A DNA stretch of 64,000 bases, taken from Liolophura sinensis (taxonomy: Eukaryota > Mollusca > Polyplacophora > Chitonida > Chitonidae). The stretch covers positions 91,009,805 through 91,073,804 of the forward strand of contig NC_088295.1 of NCBI RefSeq assembly GCF_032854445.1. The letters run 5' to 3'. This document shows, one piece after another, positions 9,970-20,234 of the stretch. A program made the position numbers and the translations under genes. The notes below the pieces were generated by a model that was not told the origin of the DNA, did no database searches, and saw only the letters and a program-made list of their open reading frames with translations. The number at the start of each line of letters is the position of its first letter. Positions within the stretch are counted from its first letter, which is position 1.

Positions 9970-10484
9970 CTCGCCCAAAGGCGCTACCCGACTGACACGT
10001 CCAACTGTGTGGACGGTTAGTCAGGTACTGCACTACGTGCTCAACCCCTTCACCGATCAACTGTCTAGTGACAGTGGCCAATAAACTTCGTGCAAGAGTG
10101 CACGAATTTGCTGCAAGTTAGTTACAAAAGCCTTTGTGTGCCCTGCTAGCCCGGGATGAATGGAGCTCTACCGGGCAAGCTGACCTTGTTCACTGTCCTA
10201 TGCTGTAAGCCGTATAGGCCTCCAACACAGGCCACGACAACTGGTGCCTGAGCCAAGCCGCGCAGGCTGGCCCACCGGCCACGCTGGCCAAACACCAAAA
10301 CGTCAAAAAACCAGTCAAAATACAGAATTTCTGACTACAAACTATATCAATGGATGGCTCGTGACAAGAGAAATCTGTGAGCATCACAAACACACAAGAA
10401 ATCACTGGAAATCCAGAGAAATGAAGCCTGACAGATGGAGCGATCTGACAACACGTCCGACCTCCAAAGCTCTATCTATCTATC
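9928..10484 (-). promoter_or_regulatory. LINE-A copy 1 5' leader with poly(T) run before ORF1
   Basis: On the minus strand the leader (10484-9968, 517 bp) starts after GATA repeats and ends in poly(T), which stops 9 nt before the ORF1 ATG. Three perfect 6-bp hairpins lie near the ORF1 side: 9998-10015 (CGTCCA/TGGACG), 10060-10075 (ACTGTC/GACAGT) and 10089-10104 (CGTGCA/TGCACG). Leaders of other copies are at 3821-4339, 21764-22281, 27887-28407, 34032-34548 and 40169-40667. A promoter or translational role is inferred from position and conservation. I see no tRNA-type A/B boxes. Confidence 0.6.
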
Positions 10485-10759
10485 TTTTTTTTTTTTTTTT
10501 TTTTTGTACGCCACAGCAATCTAGGCTGTGGGAAAACAGAACCAAGTCTGTCCGCGGTATGTAAAACATACCTACATCCTTACCGACAGGACCAGCCCAT
10601 CATTATATGACTAAAACTTCACAACCGGCAGACAGATAGAGCCAGGAAAGACACAAGAAACAAATATCCATTAAAATTTACAGTAAAACTTCCGCCTCAG
10701 AATAGGCGGAACTGCTGAAAACGTGAAGTCACGACACCAGGTCATCAACAATTGCCAGA

Positions 10760-12268
10760 TTAAAATTGGACAACGGGCCTGCCGTTCCGCAGAACGCAAA
10801 GAATAGAATTGCGACACCAGGTCGTATTGAATGTCGCCAACTTTCCCAGCCTGCGATGCCGTTCAAAAACAGTCAGCAAGTGGTACTGCAGGTCTCTGTG
10901 GAAAAGGCTGGGCACCACCTTAAGATGGTCGATCACGTGATTGTGTGCTACCACGTAGCACCGATGCCTCCAAATCGACCAGATACAAAGAAACACCTGA
11001 TCTCTGACGACCGGTTTCAATGAAGAAGGCACTTGTCTCAAGTCGCCCCACAACACATCTTCCAGGCTGAACGAGAACCCTCGTCCAAGGACGCGCCCAA
11101 TTGTCCGTTCCAACATCTGCCACATGCTGGACGCAACCGGGCAATGCCACACAAGGTGTTCTACGGTCTCGTCTTGAGACGAGCACAAAGGACAGTCGGC
11201 AGATGCAGACAGTCCTGCTCGGACTAACTTATGCCCGACCCACCATTGTCTGTGCCACAGCAGCCAAACAGCTTCCTTAGCTCGGTTGTCTACCCCAGAC
11301 TTCCAGAGCGATAAAAACAAGTTCCTCCAGGACGATGGCACCCAAACCAACTGTTGCCACTTCTGGACTCCTGCAGGGGTTACGTCGTTGTCCACCAGAA
11401 GGATCTGATACCATCTCCTGGAGGAAAGCTGAGAAAGGTCCTGTTGGTTAACCTGATACCTCGTCCGGCTGGGATTCGTGACAGTATCCGGCAGACTGAA
11501 CCATGCCTTCGGTATTGCCCTTTGCACAGCTGCTAGGTGACGCCAATTGACCGACTCCAAGACCAGCCACACTCTGGTGCCTCCATCCACAATATCCGAC
11601 AATCGCCGGAAACTGGGCGTGGCCGTCTTACCAGGAATCAAGGGTCTTCCACCCTCTCCTAAAATTAGGGGATTTCCATACAAAGGCTGATCCAGAGCTT
11701 CCTGCCACGAAACCGGATCAGCCTCAGTCCGTTTCAGCTTAAAGAAGGTTTTCAGATGGTCGAAGTACCACCGAGGAAGAGAACTGAAACGCGTTGGAGC
11801 TTTAAGCAGCCGGAAAAAATCAACCACCGCGTGGGGTTCACTTTTCGACGCCACAAGCCTCCGGCCTACCTGAGCCCACCGGGACGAACTCAACATAAGC
11901 CGCTCCAAAAAAGCCAGCTTTAAGGACTGAACCTTCTTGGGGATATCTACGAGGCCTAGACCTCCACTTGCCTTGGGGAGGGTACAAACTTTGGAAGAGA
12001 CCAGAGGCTTTTTACTCTTCCACAAAAAATCCCGACACATCCCAACTAATGTGTGCTCCTTATCCGTCGGCAAGTCAAAGACTGAGGCAACATACCACAA
12101 TTTCGACATTGCCAGCAAGTTTAACACAAGGACTCGCCCAACAATGCTTAGGCCTCTCTTGCTCCACCCCTTGAGGGTGCTGCCGACCTTCTGGATGCGG
12201 TCATTCCAGTTAACAGAAGCCGCGTTTTTTGCACCTTGTTTTACCCCCAAGAGTTTGACGTGATCCTG
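10760..12268 (-). pseudogene. LINE-A copy 2 ORF2, C-terminal part
   Basis: C-terminal third of ORF2: the region after the reverse transcriptase and the C-x2-C-x8-H-x4-C motif, ending at the TAA at 10760. It is cut off from the catalytic part by LINE-B. The frame stays open from the insertion point to the normal stop. Confidence 0.85.
12257..12268. repeat. Target-site duplication of LINE-B, left copy
   Basis: GACGTGATCCTG, identical to 17948-17959. In uninterrupted LINE-A copies this sequence occurs once at the corresponding place. Confidence 0.95.
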
Positions 12269-12532
12269 AATGAATGAATGAATGAATGAATGACTATGGC
12301 TTAACGCCACATCGGCAATATTTCAGCCATATCGTGGCGAGAACAAGGTGAAAACGCGAGACGGTAGAGGTTTTCGACATGATAATATGAACATCAAAAG
12401 TAAAACAAAAGTACAGACATGTTTAAAATCGTATAAAAGAAAATTAAGAGTTAAAACTCGAAAACCAGGGTTATAGTACATGTATAAATATATATAACTG
12501 TTTATCTATAGATGTTTTTTGACAATTAAAAT
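12269..12532 (-). other. LINE-B 3'UTR with stem-loop and tetranucleotide tail
   Basis: Near the end an inverted repeat CGCCAC/GTGGCG encloses a loop of about 22 nt containing GAAATATTG. It is followed by TTAAGCC and an (ATTC)-type tail. The same layout recurs in the SINE-like repeats of this window. Confidence 0.7.
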
Positions 12533-15500
12533 TTATATTTTATGATATAGGCCAATGGCCTTCAAATAATTTATGACAACATCGCCAGCGATGCTGTCAA
12601 ATAAATCATATATAGAGTTGACCGTGTAGAATCTCTGCCGAACATGGGCAAAGTCTACACAGTCAACCAGAATATGTTTGATGCCATATTGAGCATCACA
12701 TCCAACACACTCGGGAGCACTGCTCCCATCCAAGATGAAATTGTGTGTCAGATGAGAATGCCCAATACGGCATCTGGTTAAAACGACTTGGTCTCTACGA
12801 GACATATTAAGTGTATATGAATTATAGCCAATGACCGGATGAATAGCATGCAGTTTATTATGGGCCTGCAAGTTCCATTCACCCTGCCAAAGGCAACGAA
12901 TATATTTAAGAATATTGGACTTCATGTCAGTATAAGGGATTTTTATCTTGGATATGGGTTTATTTAGGGCAGCTTTCGCCTCCCTGTCTGCGACGGTGTT
13001 TCCATGGATACCAATATGACTTGGTATCCAGCAGAATATAATATCTTTACCTCTTCTAATTAATTTCCTATGTATAGCTAAAATTTGAAGGATCAAGGGA
13101 TTTTTAAATTTATTATTCTGTATTGCCAATAAGCAAGACAACGAGTCCGTGCATATCATTGCCCTCTGGGCACACCCAGAAGAAACATATGATAAGGCAA
13201 GGAGTATAGCTCTTGCCTCGGCAGAAAATATTGAAGAAGAGGATGGAAGACGAAAGGAAGAGACCCGCTGCTCTAAGACAGCCGCAGTCGCAACCCTGTC
13301 CCCATCCTTCGACCCGTCAGTATATATAAATTTATAATCCGTATAATTAGCTTTAATTTCAGCAAAACCTTGCTGAATTATAAGAGGATTTATATTGGAT
13401 TTATTATATTTACGTAGATCAAATATTAGTTTTGGTTGTGGGAGAAGCCATGGAGGAGACTCCGGAAAAGACACCGGAGCTATATCATCCAGATTGATGT
13501 TACCTCCCACAATATGGTCCTGTATACGAAGACCGAACGAAGGGATCTTGTTAGGACATTTAGTATATTTGTCTACATATAATGGATTGAAAACACAGTC
13601 GTAGGCAGGGTTTGTTGGATGAGCTTTAAGCTTTGTACTATATTGAAGGCTCAGTTTTATACGTCGGTGATATAAAGAAGGTTCATTAGCCTCCACGTAT
13701 AAACTTTCTACTGGTGAGGTTCTAAAAGCACCAAGGCTGAGCCTCAAACCTTGGTGATGAACAGGATCCAACATTTTAATGTACGACTTCCTAGCGGAAC
13801 CGTAAATGATGGATCCATAGTCCAATTTAGACCTCACCAGAGAACGATATAAATTAAGTAAAACTGATCGGTCAGCACCCCAATCGGTGCTAGACACGAC
13901 CTTAATTATATCGAGAGCCTTTGTACATTTAGCTTTAAGCATTTTGATATGAGGTATAAAAGATAGCTTACTATCAAATATTATACCTAAAAATTTAGTT
14001 TCTCCAACAATTTTAACCTGTTCACCACAAAAATTAAGCTCAGGGTCAAGATGAAGTTTCCGTTTGTTACAAAAATGCATACCGACGGTTTTAGACGTTG
14101 AAAATCTAAAACCGTTTTCAGTTGCCCATTTCTCGATTTTATTGAGACAAAGCTGCAACTGACGTTCGATATTATTCATATTCTTAGCTCGGTAGCATAT
14201 AAGGAAATCATCGACGTATAAAGAACCCTCTGTGCCAGATGTTAATGTTTTTGCTAGGCTATTTATTTTTATGCTGAACAGAGTTGGTGATAGAATGCTG
14301 CCCTGGGGTACACCCATTTCTTGCTCATAAGAGTCAGAAAGAGTGGACCCAACCCGTACCTTAAACTGACGATCAGATAAAAATTGAGATATAAATAAAG
14401 TTAAGCGACCTTTAAGACCCATATCCGCGAGGTCTTTTAAAATACCATATTTCCATGTGGTGTCGTAGGCCTTTTCAAGGTCAAAAAATATGGACACCAC
14501 ATGTTCATTATTAACAAAACCATTACGAATAAAAGTTTCGAATCGAACAAGGTGATCCATGGTAGATCTACCTTGCCGAAAACCACATTGAATATTAGAG
14601 AGTAACTTGTTGGTTTCAAGAAACCAAACAAGTCTATCATTAATCATGCGTTCCATAGTCTTACAGACACAGCTGGTAAGAGCTATGGGACGGTAATTAT
14701 TTGGATCATTATGATCCTTACCCGGTTTGGGAACCGGGATAATACACGCCTCCCTCCATGATGGTGGAAAATTACCAGTTATCCAAATATCATTAATCAA
14801 GTCCAAGAGAGTCTCCAGTGGCTCAAGTGGTAAATGGTTCAGAAACTTATAATATACATTATCAGGACCACAAGCAGTATCGTGGGCCTTTTTTAATGCA
14901 GTTCTAAGTTCCTCGATATTAAATGGACGATTATAATCTTCTAAATTCTTAGAAGAAAAGGGCAATTTAATTTTCTCCTTCTGGTTTTTAATATGCTGGA
15001 ATTCTTTAGTATAGTTCTCAGAAGAAGATTTCTTTGAGATTGTTTCAGCTAGTTTATTAGCTATATCGGGTGGAGAAGTTAATATATTATCTCCATCTTT
15101 TAAATGCTGAACTTTTGCTTTATTATTTTTGCCCTTAAGTTTCTGAACCATGTTCCAGACCTTACGCATGGGTGTTTTTGACGTAATGCCCGAAACAAAG
15201 TTCCGCCAACAAGATCGTCTCTTGGACTTGAGTAATCGGCGAGCCTTAGCTCTAAAAATACGAACCTGGTTTAAGTTGTTATCAGTAGGACATATATTAA
15301 AGTTTCGCTCGGCCTTTTTGCGGTCCTTAATGGCTTTGCGACAGTCCTTATCATACCAGGGTTTGCTTTTGGATTTGGGATTTGTCGAGGTTTTAGGTAT
15401 AGTTCTATCGGCAGCTCGTAAAACAAGCTCGTTAAATTTTAATATTGGATCATTTGCTGCATTGAGAGTCTCTGGAGTGATATCAGCCTCACAGAACATC

Positions 15501-16228
15501 TCGAATGCGATCCAATCTGCTTTATCGAATTTCCACCTAGCTACACGTTCTAAAGAGTTAGAAGTGATATGGTCTAGGATAATAGGAAAATGGTCACTAC
15601 CACACAGATCGTCATGCACCTTCCAAGAAAAATCAAGGAAAAGTGATGGATCTGTGATAGTGAGATCGATAGCAGAATAAACGCCATTACCCGGATGTAA
15701 ATAGGTATTAGAACCATCATTGAAATAACACAGTTCATATTTCGATAAAAAATCTTCCAAAGTTTTGCCTTTACCGTTTATATTATTACTGCCCCATAGA
15801 GGGTTATGGGCATTAAAATCCCCCATTATTATAAAAGGGGATGGGAGTTGTTCTTTCAAGTTATGTAATTGAGAGATTGACAAAGAACAATGAGGAGGAA
15901 TATAGATCGAACATAAAGTAACTGTTTCTGACAAAGAAACACGAACGGCCACAGCCTGAAGCTCTGTATCCAGAGCAACAGGGCTGTGAATAATATTGTT
16001 ATTGATAAAGATCGAGGAGCCGCCTGCAGCTCGCTCGTCTTCATTTGAATAAGTACTATATAAAGTATAATTTTTAAGAGATAATTTATCTTTGTCAGAT
16101 GTCTTCAGGTGAGTTTCCTGAAGACAGAGGGCGGCTGGATTTAAAGATTGAACTAACTGTGTTATTTCAATAAAATTAACCTTAAGACCTCGACAATTCC
16201 ATTGTATAATTTTATCGTATATCGCCAT
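12533..16228 (-). CDS. LINE-B ORF2, endonuclease, reverse transcriptase and RNase H
   Basis: 1231 residues. The APE-type endonuclease has N11, E38, D137 and D212-H213. The reverse transcriptase has NYRPIALT (511-518), GFRQGRST, catalytic D583 (FFDLEKAYD), GVPQGSILSP, and YVDD at 671-674, where LINE-A has YADD. An RNase H domain follows with D971, E1004, D1028 and D1081. A Cys-rich C-terminal segment comes last. The start ATG (16228-16226) shares a base with the ORF1 stop, a coupled termination-reinitiation layout. Every catalytic residue expected for the three activities is present. Confidence 0.92.
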   Translation of the reverse strand: MAIYDKIIQWNCRGLKVNFIEITQLVQSLNPAALCLQETHLKTSDKDKLSLKNYTLYSTYSNEDERAAGGSSIFINNNIIHSPVALDTELQAVAVRVSLSETVTLCSIYIPPHCSLSISQLHNLKEQLPSPFIIMGDFNAHNPLWGSNNINGKGKTLEDFLSKYELCYFNDGSNTYLHPGNGVYSAIDLTITDPSLFLDFSWKVHDDLCGSDHFPIILDHITSNSLERVARWKFDKADWIAFEMFCEADITPETLNAANDPILKFNELVLRAADRTIPKTSTNPKSKSKPWYDKDCRKAIKDRKKAERNFNICPTDNNLNQVRIFRAKARRLLKSKRRSCWRNFVSGITSKTPMRKVWNMVQKLKGKNNKAKVQHLKDGDNILTSPPDIANKLAETISKKSSSENYTKEFQHIKNQKEKIKLPFSSKNLEDYNRPFNIEELRTALKKAHDTACGPDNVYYKFLNHLPLEPLETLLDLINDIWITGNFPPSWREACIIPVPKPGKDHNDPNNYRPIALTSCVCKTMERMINDRLVWFLETNKLLSNIQCGFRQGRSTMDHLVRFETFIRNGFVNNEHVVSIFFDLEKAYDTTWKYGILKDLADMGLKGRLTLFISQFLSDRQFKVRVGSTLSDSYEQEMGVPQGSILSPTLFSIKINSLAKTLTSGTEGSLYVDDFLICYRAKNMNNIERQLQLCLNKIEKWATENGFRFSTSKTVGMHFCNKRKLHLDPELNFCGEQVKIVGETKFLGIIFDSKLSFIPHIKMLKAKCTKALDIIKVVSSTDWGADRSVLLNLYRSLVRSKLDYGSIIYGSARKSYIKMLDPVHHQGLRLSLGAFRTSPVESLYVEANEPSLYHRRIKLSLQYSTKLKAHPTNPAYDCVFNPLYVDKYTKCPNKIPSFGLRIQDHIVGGNINLDDIAPVSFPESPPWLLPQPKLIFDLRKYNKSNINPLIIQQGFAEIKANYTDYKFIYTDGSKDGDRVATAAVLEQRVSSFRLPSSSSIFSAEARAILLALSYVSSGCAQRAMICTDSLSCLLAIQNNKFKNPLILQILAIHRKLIRRGKDIIFCWIPSHIGIHGNTVADREAKAALNKPISKIKIPYTDMKSNILKYIRCLWQGEWNLQAHNKLHAIHPVIGYNSYTLNMSRRDQVVLTRCRIGHSHLTHNFILDGSSAPECVGCDAQYGIKHILVDCVDFAHVRQRFYTVNSIYDLFDSIAGDVVINYLKAIGLYHKI

Positions 16229-17583
16229 TATGGAGGGAGACGTATAGGCGATTTATCTTTGTGTTTAGACCGCGGACGGCCCTTTCTTGGAGATCGGCTG
16301 GAAGATCTCCCTGGTGCGGGTGATGTATCCATCACATCCGCATCTGATGTTGAAGGACCAACGTCCTCCAACGATCCAAACCTATTGAAAGTTTGGACAG
16401 GATCCCTAGTGGCCTTAGAGGGACGCTCCGTGGGACCACTAGGTTTATTATTTTCATTATGACTTTTGTTTCCGGACTTAGTTCTGGTAGTTTTGTTTTT
16501 ATCTTGTTCAGGTTTATCAATTTTTTGTGTAATATTTACTTGTTTTACTTGCTGTACTGTAGTGGTCTGTGTTGAGCAGGAATTATGGGCAGTTTGAGAA
16601 GCAGGTTGTAAAGATATAGAAGTAGGTTTGTCGTTTCCAATGGGCCAAGTCCAAGAGGTTTGAGTAGCAACAGATGCTACTCGCTTGACCACATTGGCAA
16701 ACGAAGTCTGCGGAGAAGTATTAGAGGGTGAGACTAATTTTCGGGCTTCCTGGTAGGATATATTGTTTCTGACTTTAATATTAATTATTTGTTTTTCCTT
16801 CACGAAAAGCGGACAGTCTCTAGACGAGGCCATGTGATCTCCACTGCAGTTGCAACACTTAACTGTGTTGCTGCAGTCGAAACCCTCATGACCCTCACTG
16901 CCGCATCTGAAGCAAACCAGTTTATTTTTACATTGTCCCTTGCCGTGACCAAATTTTTGGCAAGTAAAACAACGTGTAGGATTAGGGATGTATAAATCTA
17001 CATTAACCCTATATGGGCCAATGTAGATATGTGACGGTAGAGATGTACTATTAAATGTCAAAAGGTAGGTATTTAATTTGATGATGTTGCCAGCTTTTTT
17101 TGATGTAAAACGTTTTACTCTGGCAACACCCTGTGGTTTTAATTCTGTGCAGATTTCCTCTTCAGTTAAATCTATGATATCACCATCCCTATCACGTATT
17201 ATTCCCTGACAGCTGTTCAGGGAACTGTGAGGGGATGTATAAATATTTATATCAGAGATTTTTTTAAGTGATAATAAATTTTTAGATTGTTGTTTCCGGA
17301 AACATTCGATGAGGATGTCTCCGGATCGTAGTTTTTTAACAGTTTTCAAAGTCCCTGCTGCCCCTTCCAATGCCCTTTTTAACAAAAAAGGATGAATTTT
17401 AGAGGCCGGCTTTTGTTCGCTCCTAGTGGAGAGGACGATAAAAGCCGGCCAATTGTCCTGTTCATTATCAAGTGAATCGGATAAAACTTCCAGCTTCCTC
17501 TTTTTATCAGCGCCTGGAGTGGGCCGAGAGGAAGATTGGATTGTTATATTGGAAACGTTTGACAAAAGGTTTGAATTAGACAT
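16228..17583 (-). CDS. LINE-B ORF1, gag-like zinc-knuckle protein
   Basis: 451 residues from the ATG at 17583. The frame is open 49 codons further upstream, so an earlier start is possible. Three Cys-His knuckles are visible: C205-C208-H213-C218, C224-C227-H232-C237, and a variant C-x2-C-x3-H-x6-C at about 244-257. They follow a region consistent with an RRM-like fold. The C-terminus is Ser/Thr/Lys/Arg-rich and ends in basic repeats. Expected to bind element RNA in the RNP. The stop codon overlaps the ORF2 start as TAATG. Confidence 0.85.
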   Translation of the reverse strand: MSNSNLLSNVSNITIQSSSRPTPGADKKRKLEVLSDSLDNEQDNWPAFIVLSTRSEQKPASKIHPFLLKRALEGAAGTLKTVKKLRSGDILIECFRKQQSKNLLSLKKISDINIYTSPHSSLNSCQGIIRDRDGDIIDLTEEEICTELKPQGVARVKRFTSKKAGNIIKLNTYLLTFNSTSLPSHIYIGPYRVNVDLYIPNPTRCFTCQKFGHGKGQCKNKLVCFRCGSEGHEGFDCSNTVKCCNCSGDHMASSRDCPLFVKEKQIINIKVRNNISYQEARKLVSPSNTSPQTSFANVVKRVASVATQTSWTWPIGNDKPTSISLQPASQTAHNSCSTQTTTVQQVKQVNITQKIDKPEQDKNKTTRTKSGNKSHNENNKPSGPTERPSKATRDPVQTFNRFGSLEDVGPSTSDADVMDTSPAPGRSSSRSPRKGRPRSKHKDKSPIRLPP

Positions 17584-17947
17584 ATTTATTATATAATAAG
17601 AATTCACCCCACGTGTTCCCCACCCACCACGGAGTGCCAACAAGGGCGATGCCTGAACCTGGGAATACCCAGCAGGAAAGACACCAAGGATTCCATATGA
17701 GGTATACTCGAACAGATTGATTTTTACCAACAGGTTAAATTCAATCTACTCGATTGACCCATGAGCCACCGCCTCAAAACGTAGTCCCACATACGAAATT
17801 TCAGAAATAACATTTATTCTTTATTGAGTGGTGTTATGGAGAAATTCTGGGACAACGCAGAGGCAAGACATGACCAAGCCGATTGATCGGACCGGGCCCA
17901 TCCGACCTCCCGTCTCACTCCAAGTAAGGGCCAAAGTGGCGTGTTGG

Positions 17948-17959
17948 GACGTGATCCTG
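17948..17959. repeat. Target-site duplication of LINE-B, right copy
   Basis: Identical to 12257-12268. It marks the 5' end of LINE-B and shows that the element is not 5'-truncated by comparison with any partial site. Confidence 0.95.
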
Positions 17960-20227
17960 TGACCATTCAATACCCAAAGGAGTATCGGCACGACCCTTCC
18001 AAGCACCCAAGAATAACCCTTTTGACTTGGATCTGTTGACTTTGCAGCCTGACGCTTTCTGGTACTTGTTCAAGACCGTCTCAGCAATGTGGAAGTCTTC
18101 ATCATCTCCAACGAAGAGAGATGCGTCGTCGGCATACTGGGAGATTTTGATCGGTTCTTCGACATCAGGGACTCTCACTCCCTTCATGTCAGAAGACCTC
18201 ACAACCACCCCAAGAACCTCTGCGGCCAGAACGTAAAGCAGGGGAGACAGAGGACAGCCCTGGCGAACTCCACGCTCGAGGAGAACAGGGTCACCAATAA
18301 AACCATTCACCATTACACGACTTACAGGAGACTTGTAAAGAAGCCGAATCCATTTACAAAAAACAGGCCCGAACCCCATCCGCTCCAACACTTTGTGCAT
18401 AAAAGCCCATTCCAAACGATCAAAAGCCTTCTCGTTATCAAGGCTTATGATTGCCGCCTCGATATCCTCGTCTTCGACCAGCTCTATAAGGTCCCGAACA
18501 AGGAAGCTATTGGTGAGGATTGACCTCCCTGGCACAGAACAGGTCTGATCACTGTGAACAACAAGGCCCATCACGGATCCAAGTCTGCGGGTTAGCGCCT
18601 TCGTGATGATCTTATAATCGGCACACAAGAGTGAAATCGGCCTCCAATTCCGCAGGTCCTCTTTTGGCCCCCGCTTGTGAACGAGCCTGACAAGAGCCTG
18701 CTGCATTGAATCGGTTAACTCACCCTGCTCAAAAGCCTCGTTGGCAACGTCCAGCAGGATAGGGCCTAGCACATCCCAGAAAGCCAAATACAGTTCGACA
18801 GGAAGACCATCGATACCTGGGGACTTGTTCAGCGTCATGGACTTTGCTGCAGAGTGCAGCTCTTCCAAAGTGAACGGCTGTTCACAGATCGCGGCCTCCT
18901 GAGGAGGCAAGATCTGGGAGATCTGGGAGATCAACTTCTCCATGCAATTTCTCTCAACTCCCTCTGAGGTGAAGAGGCTCTGGTAGAAATCGCATGTGGC
19001 TTGCAATAAATCCTTGGTGGACCGGACTGAACGACCATCAGGAGTTGCTACTTCGCGGATAAGTTTTTCAGTAGCACGCGACTTCTCCAAAGAACAGAAA
19101 TAGCGAGTGGGGTTCTCGCCTTCCACCTGCCACTTGACTCTGGCACGAACGGCGGCTGCTTTATAAGCCTGTTGCTCACCAGCCCGCACTTTACGTTTTA
19201 GACCTTCCAACAAGTCAACTAGATGGGTCTCCCCATCACTAAGTCTTTTAGAGACCTTGTTGTAATCCTTTAGGAGTTTACGTTGAGCCCGTTTACGGCG
19301 ACGTGCCCTAGCCTTACTGTACGACAGTGCCACCAGCTGAAGCCCAGATTTGCCCTCCTCCCAGAATTCAGCAGCAGACCTAAAAGAATCCCTCTCTGAC
19401 ATCCAAGCGGCAAAATAATCTCGCATGTTCTTGTGAAACTCTTCGTCATTCAAAAGGCTGACGTTGAGCTTCCAGAACCCCGGACCTTTCTCTACCCAAT
19501 CCCCTGAATCAAATTTGGCTGTGACCATAGTATGATCAGACATGGCAGTGGGTTCATGACCTGCATGAACCAGATGTCCAAGGAGATCCTTGCTACAATA
19601 CACTCTATCCAGACGCGAAGAGTGCGCACCAGTTGGCGACGTCCAAGTGTATTCATGGGCATCAGGATGAAGGAACCTAAATGTATCCGACAGAGAATAT
19701 GTTTTAATCAAAGTTGCCAAGGGAGCAGTAGACGAATCAGAAGCTACCGCGGCCGTGCTTCGCCTATCTATTAGAGGATTTAAGACGCAATTGAAATCGC
19801 CGGCCAGGAAGACGTTGGTGTTTGAATCACCCAAAACTCTTTCTAGACCTTGGAAAAACCGACGACGGTCAGGAACATATGTTGGTGCATGTACGGCGAC
19901 AAACGTAAAATCAAAGCCTGAATACTCCGCCTCAACCTTGACCCAACGACCACCGGGATCAGTGACAGATGACACTATGGTCCCCGAGGCGAGGAAAGAA
20001 GCAAGAAACACAATAGCCGTGCCCGCTCTATGATTCGAGCCGGAAGAGGAAAAAACTTTCTCTTTCACAGCTGTTTCAAACCGAGTTACGTCATTGACGT
20101 CAGTAAAATGCGTCTCTTGTAGAAAAGCAACATCTGCTTTTAATGACCTGAAGGTATGGCCAAGGGAAAATTGCTTCCAGTCCGAAAGCAAACCCTGACA
20201 ATTTAGTGAGACAACATTCAGAGCCAT
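17948..20227 (-). pseudogene. LINE-A copy 2 ORF2, N-terminal part
   Basis: Endonuclease and reverse transcriptase through YADD, open from the usual MALNVV start to the LINE-B boundary. The insertion falls shortly after YADD, within the sequence ending EWSQDHV. If translated, the product would keep the endonuclease and RT core but lose the C-terminal region. Confidence 0.85.
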
Positions 20228-20234
20228 TATGGAT

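Larger units (their letters stand above)
4340..10484 (-). mobile_element. LINE-A copy 1, full length, both ORFs open
   Basis: L1/Tx1-like non-LTR retrotransposon. On the minus strand: leader 10484-9968, poly(T) 9967-9928 (40 nt), ORF1 9918-8407, ORF2 8399-4623, 3'UTR 4622-4369, poly(A) 4368-4340 (29 nt). A (GATA)-type tract sits between its poly(A) and the leader of copy 0. It differs from other copies by point changes, including Gly to Val just before the histidine of the second ORF1 zinc knuckle. Confidence 0.9.
12269..17947 (-). mobile_element. LINE-B, complete I/Nimb-like non-LTR element nested in LINE-A copy 2
   Basis: 5679 bp, bounded by the 12-bp duplication GACGTGATCCTG (12257-12268 and 17948-17959). 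On the minus strand: 5'UTR about 364 bp, ORF1 17583-16228, ORF2 16228-12533, 3'UTR, then a tetranucleotide tail (six ATTC-type units, 12269-12292). APE endonuclease plus RT plus RNase H, with CCHC ORF1, places it in the I superfamily; Nimb-like is my best estimate. Both ORFs are open and the duplication is perfect, so insertion is recent and post-dates copy 2. Confidence 0.92.

Noticed and set aside
9919-9978. Poly-Phe N-terminal extension of ORF1
   Set aside because: It is the poly(T) run read in frame. Length and frame vary among copies, while the ATG before AFRIKRP is constant.
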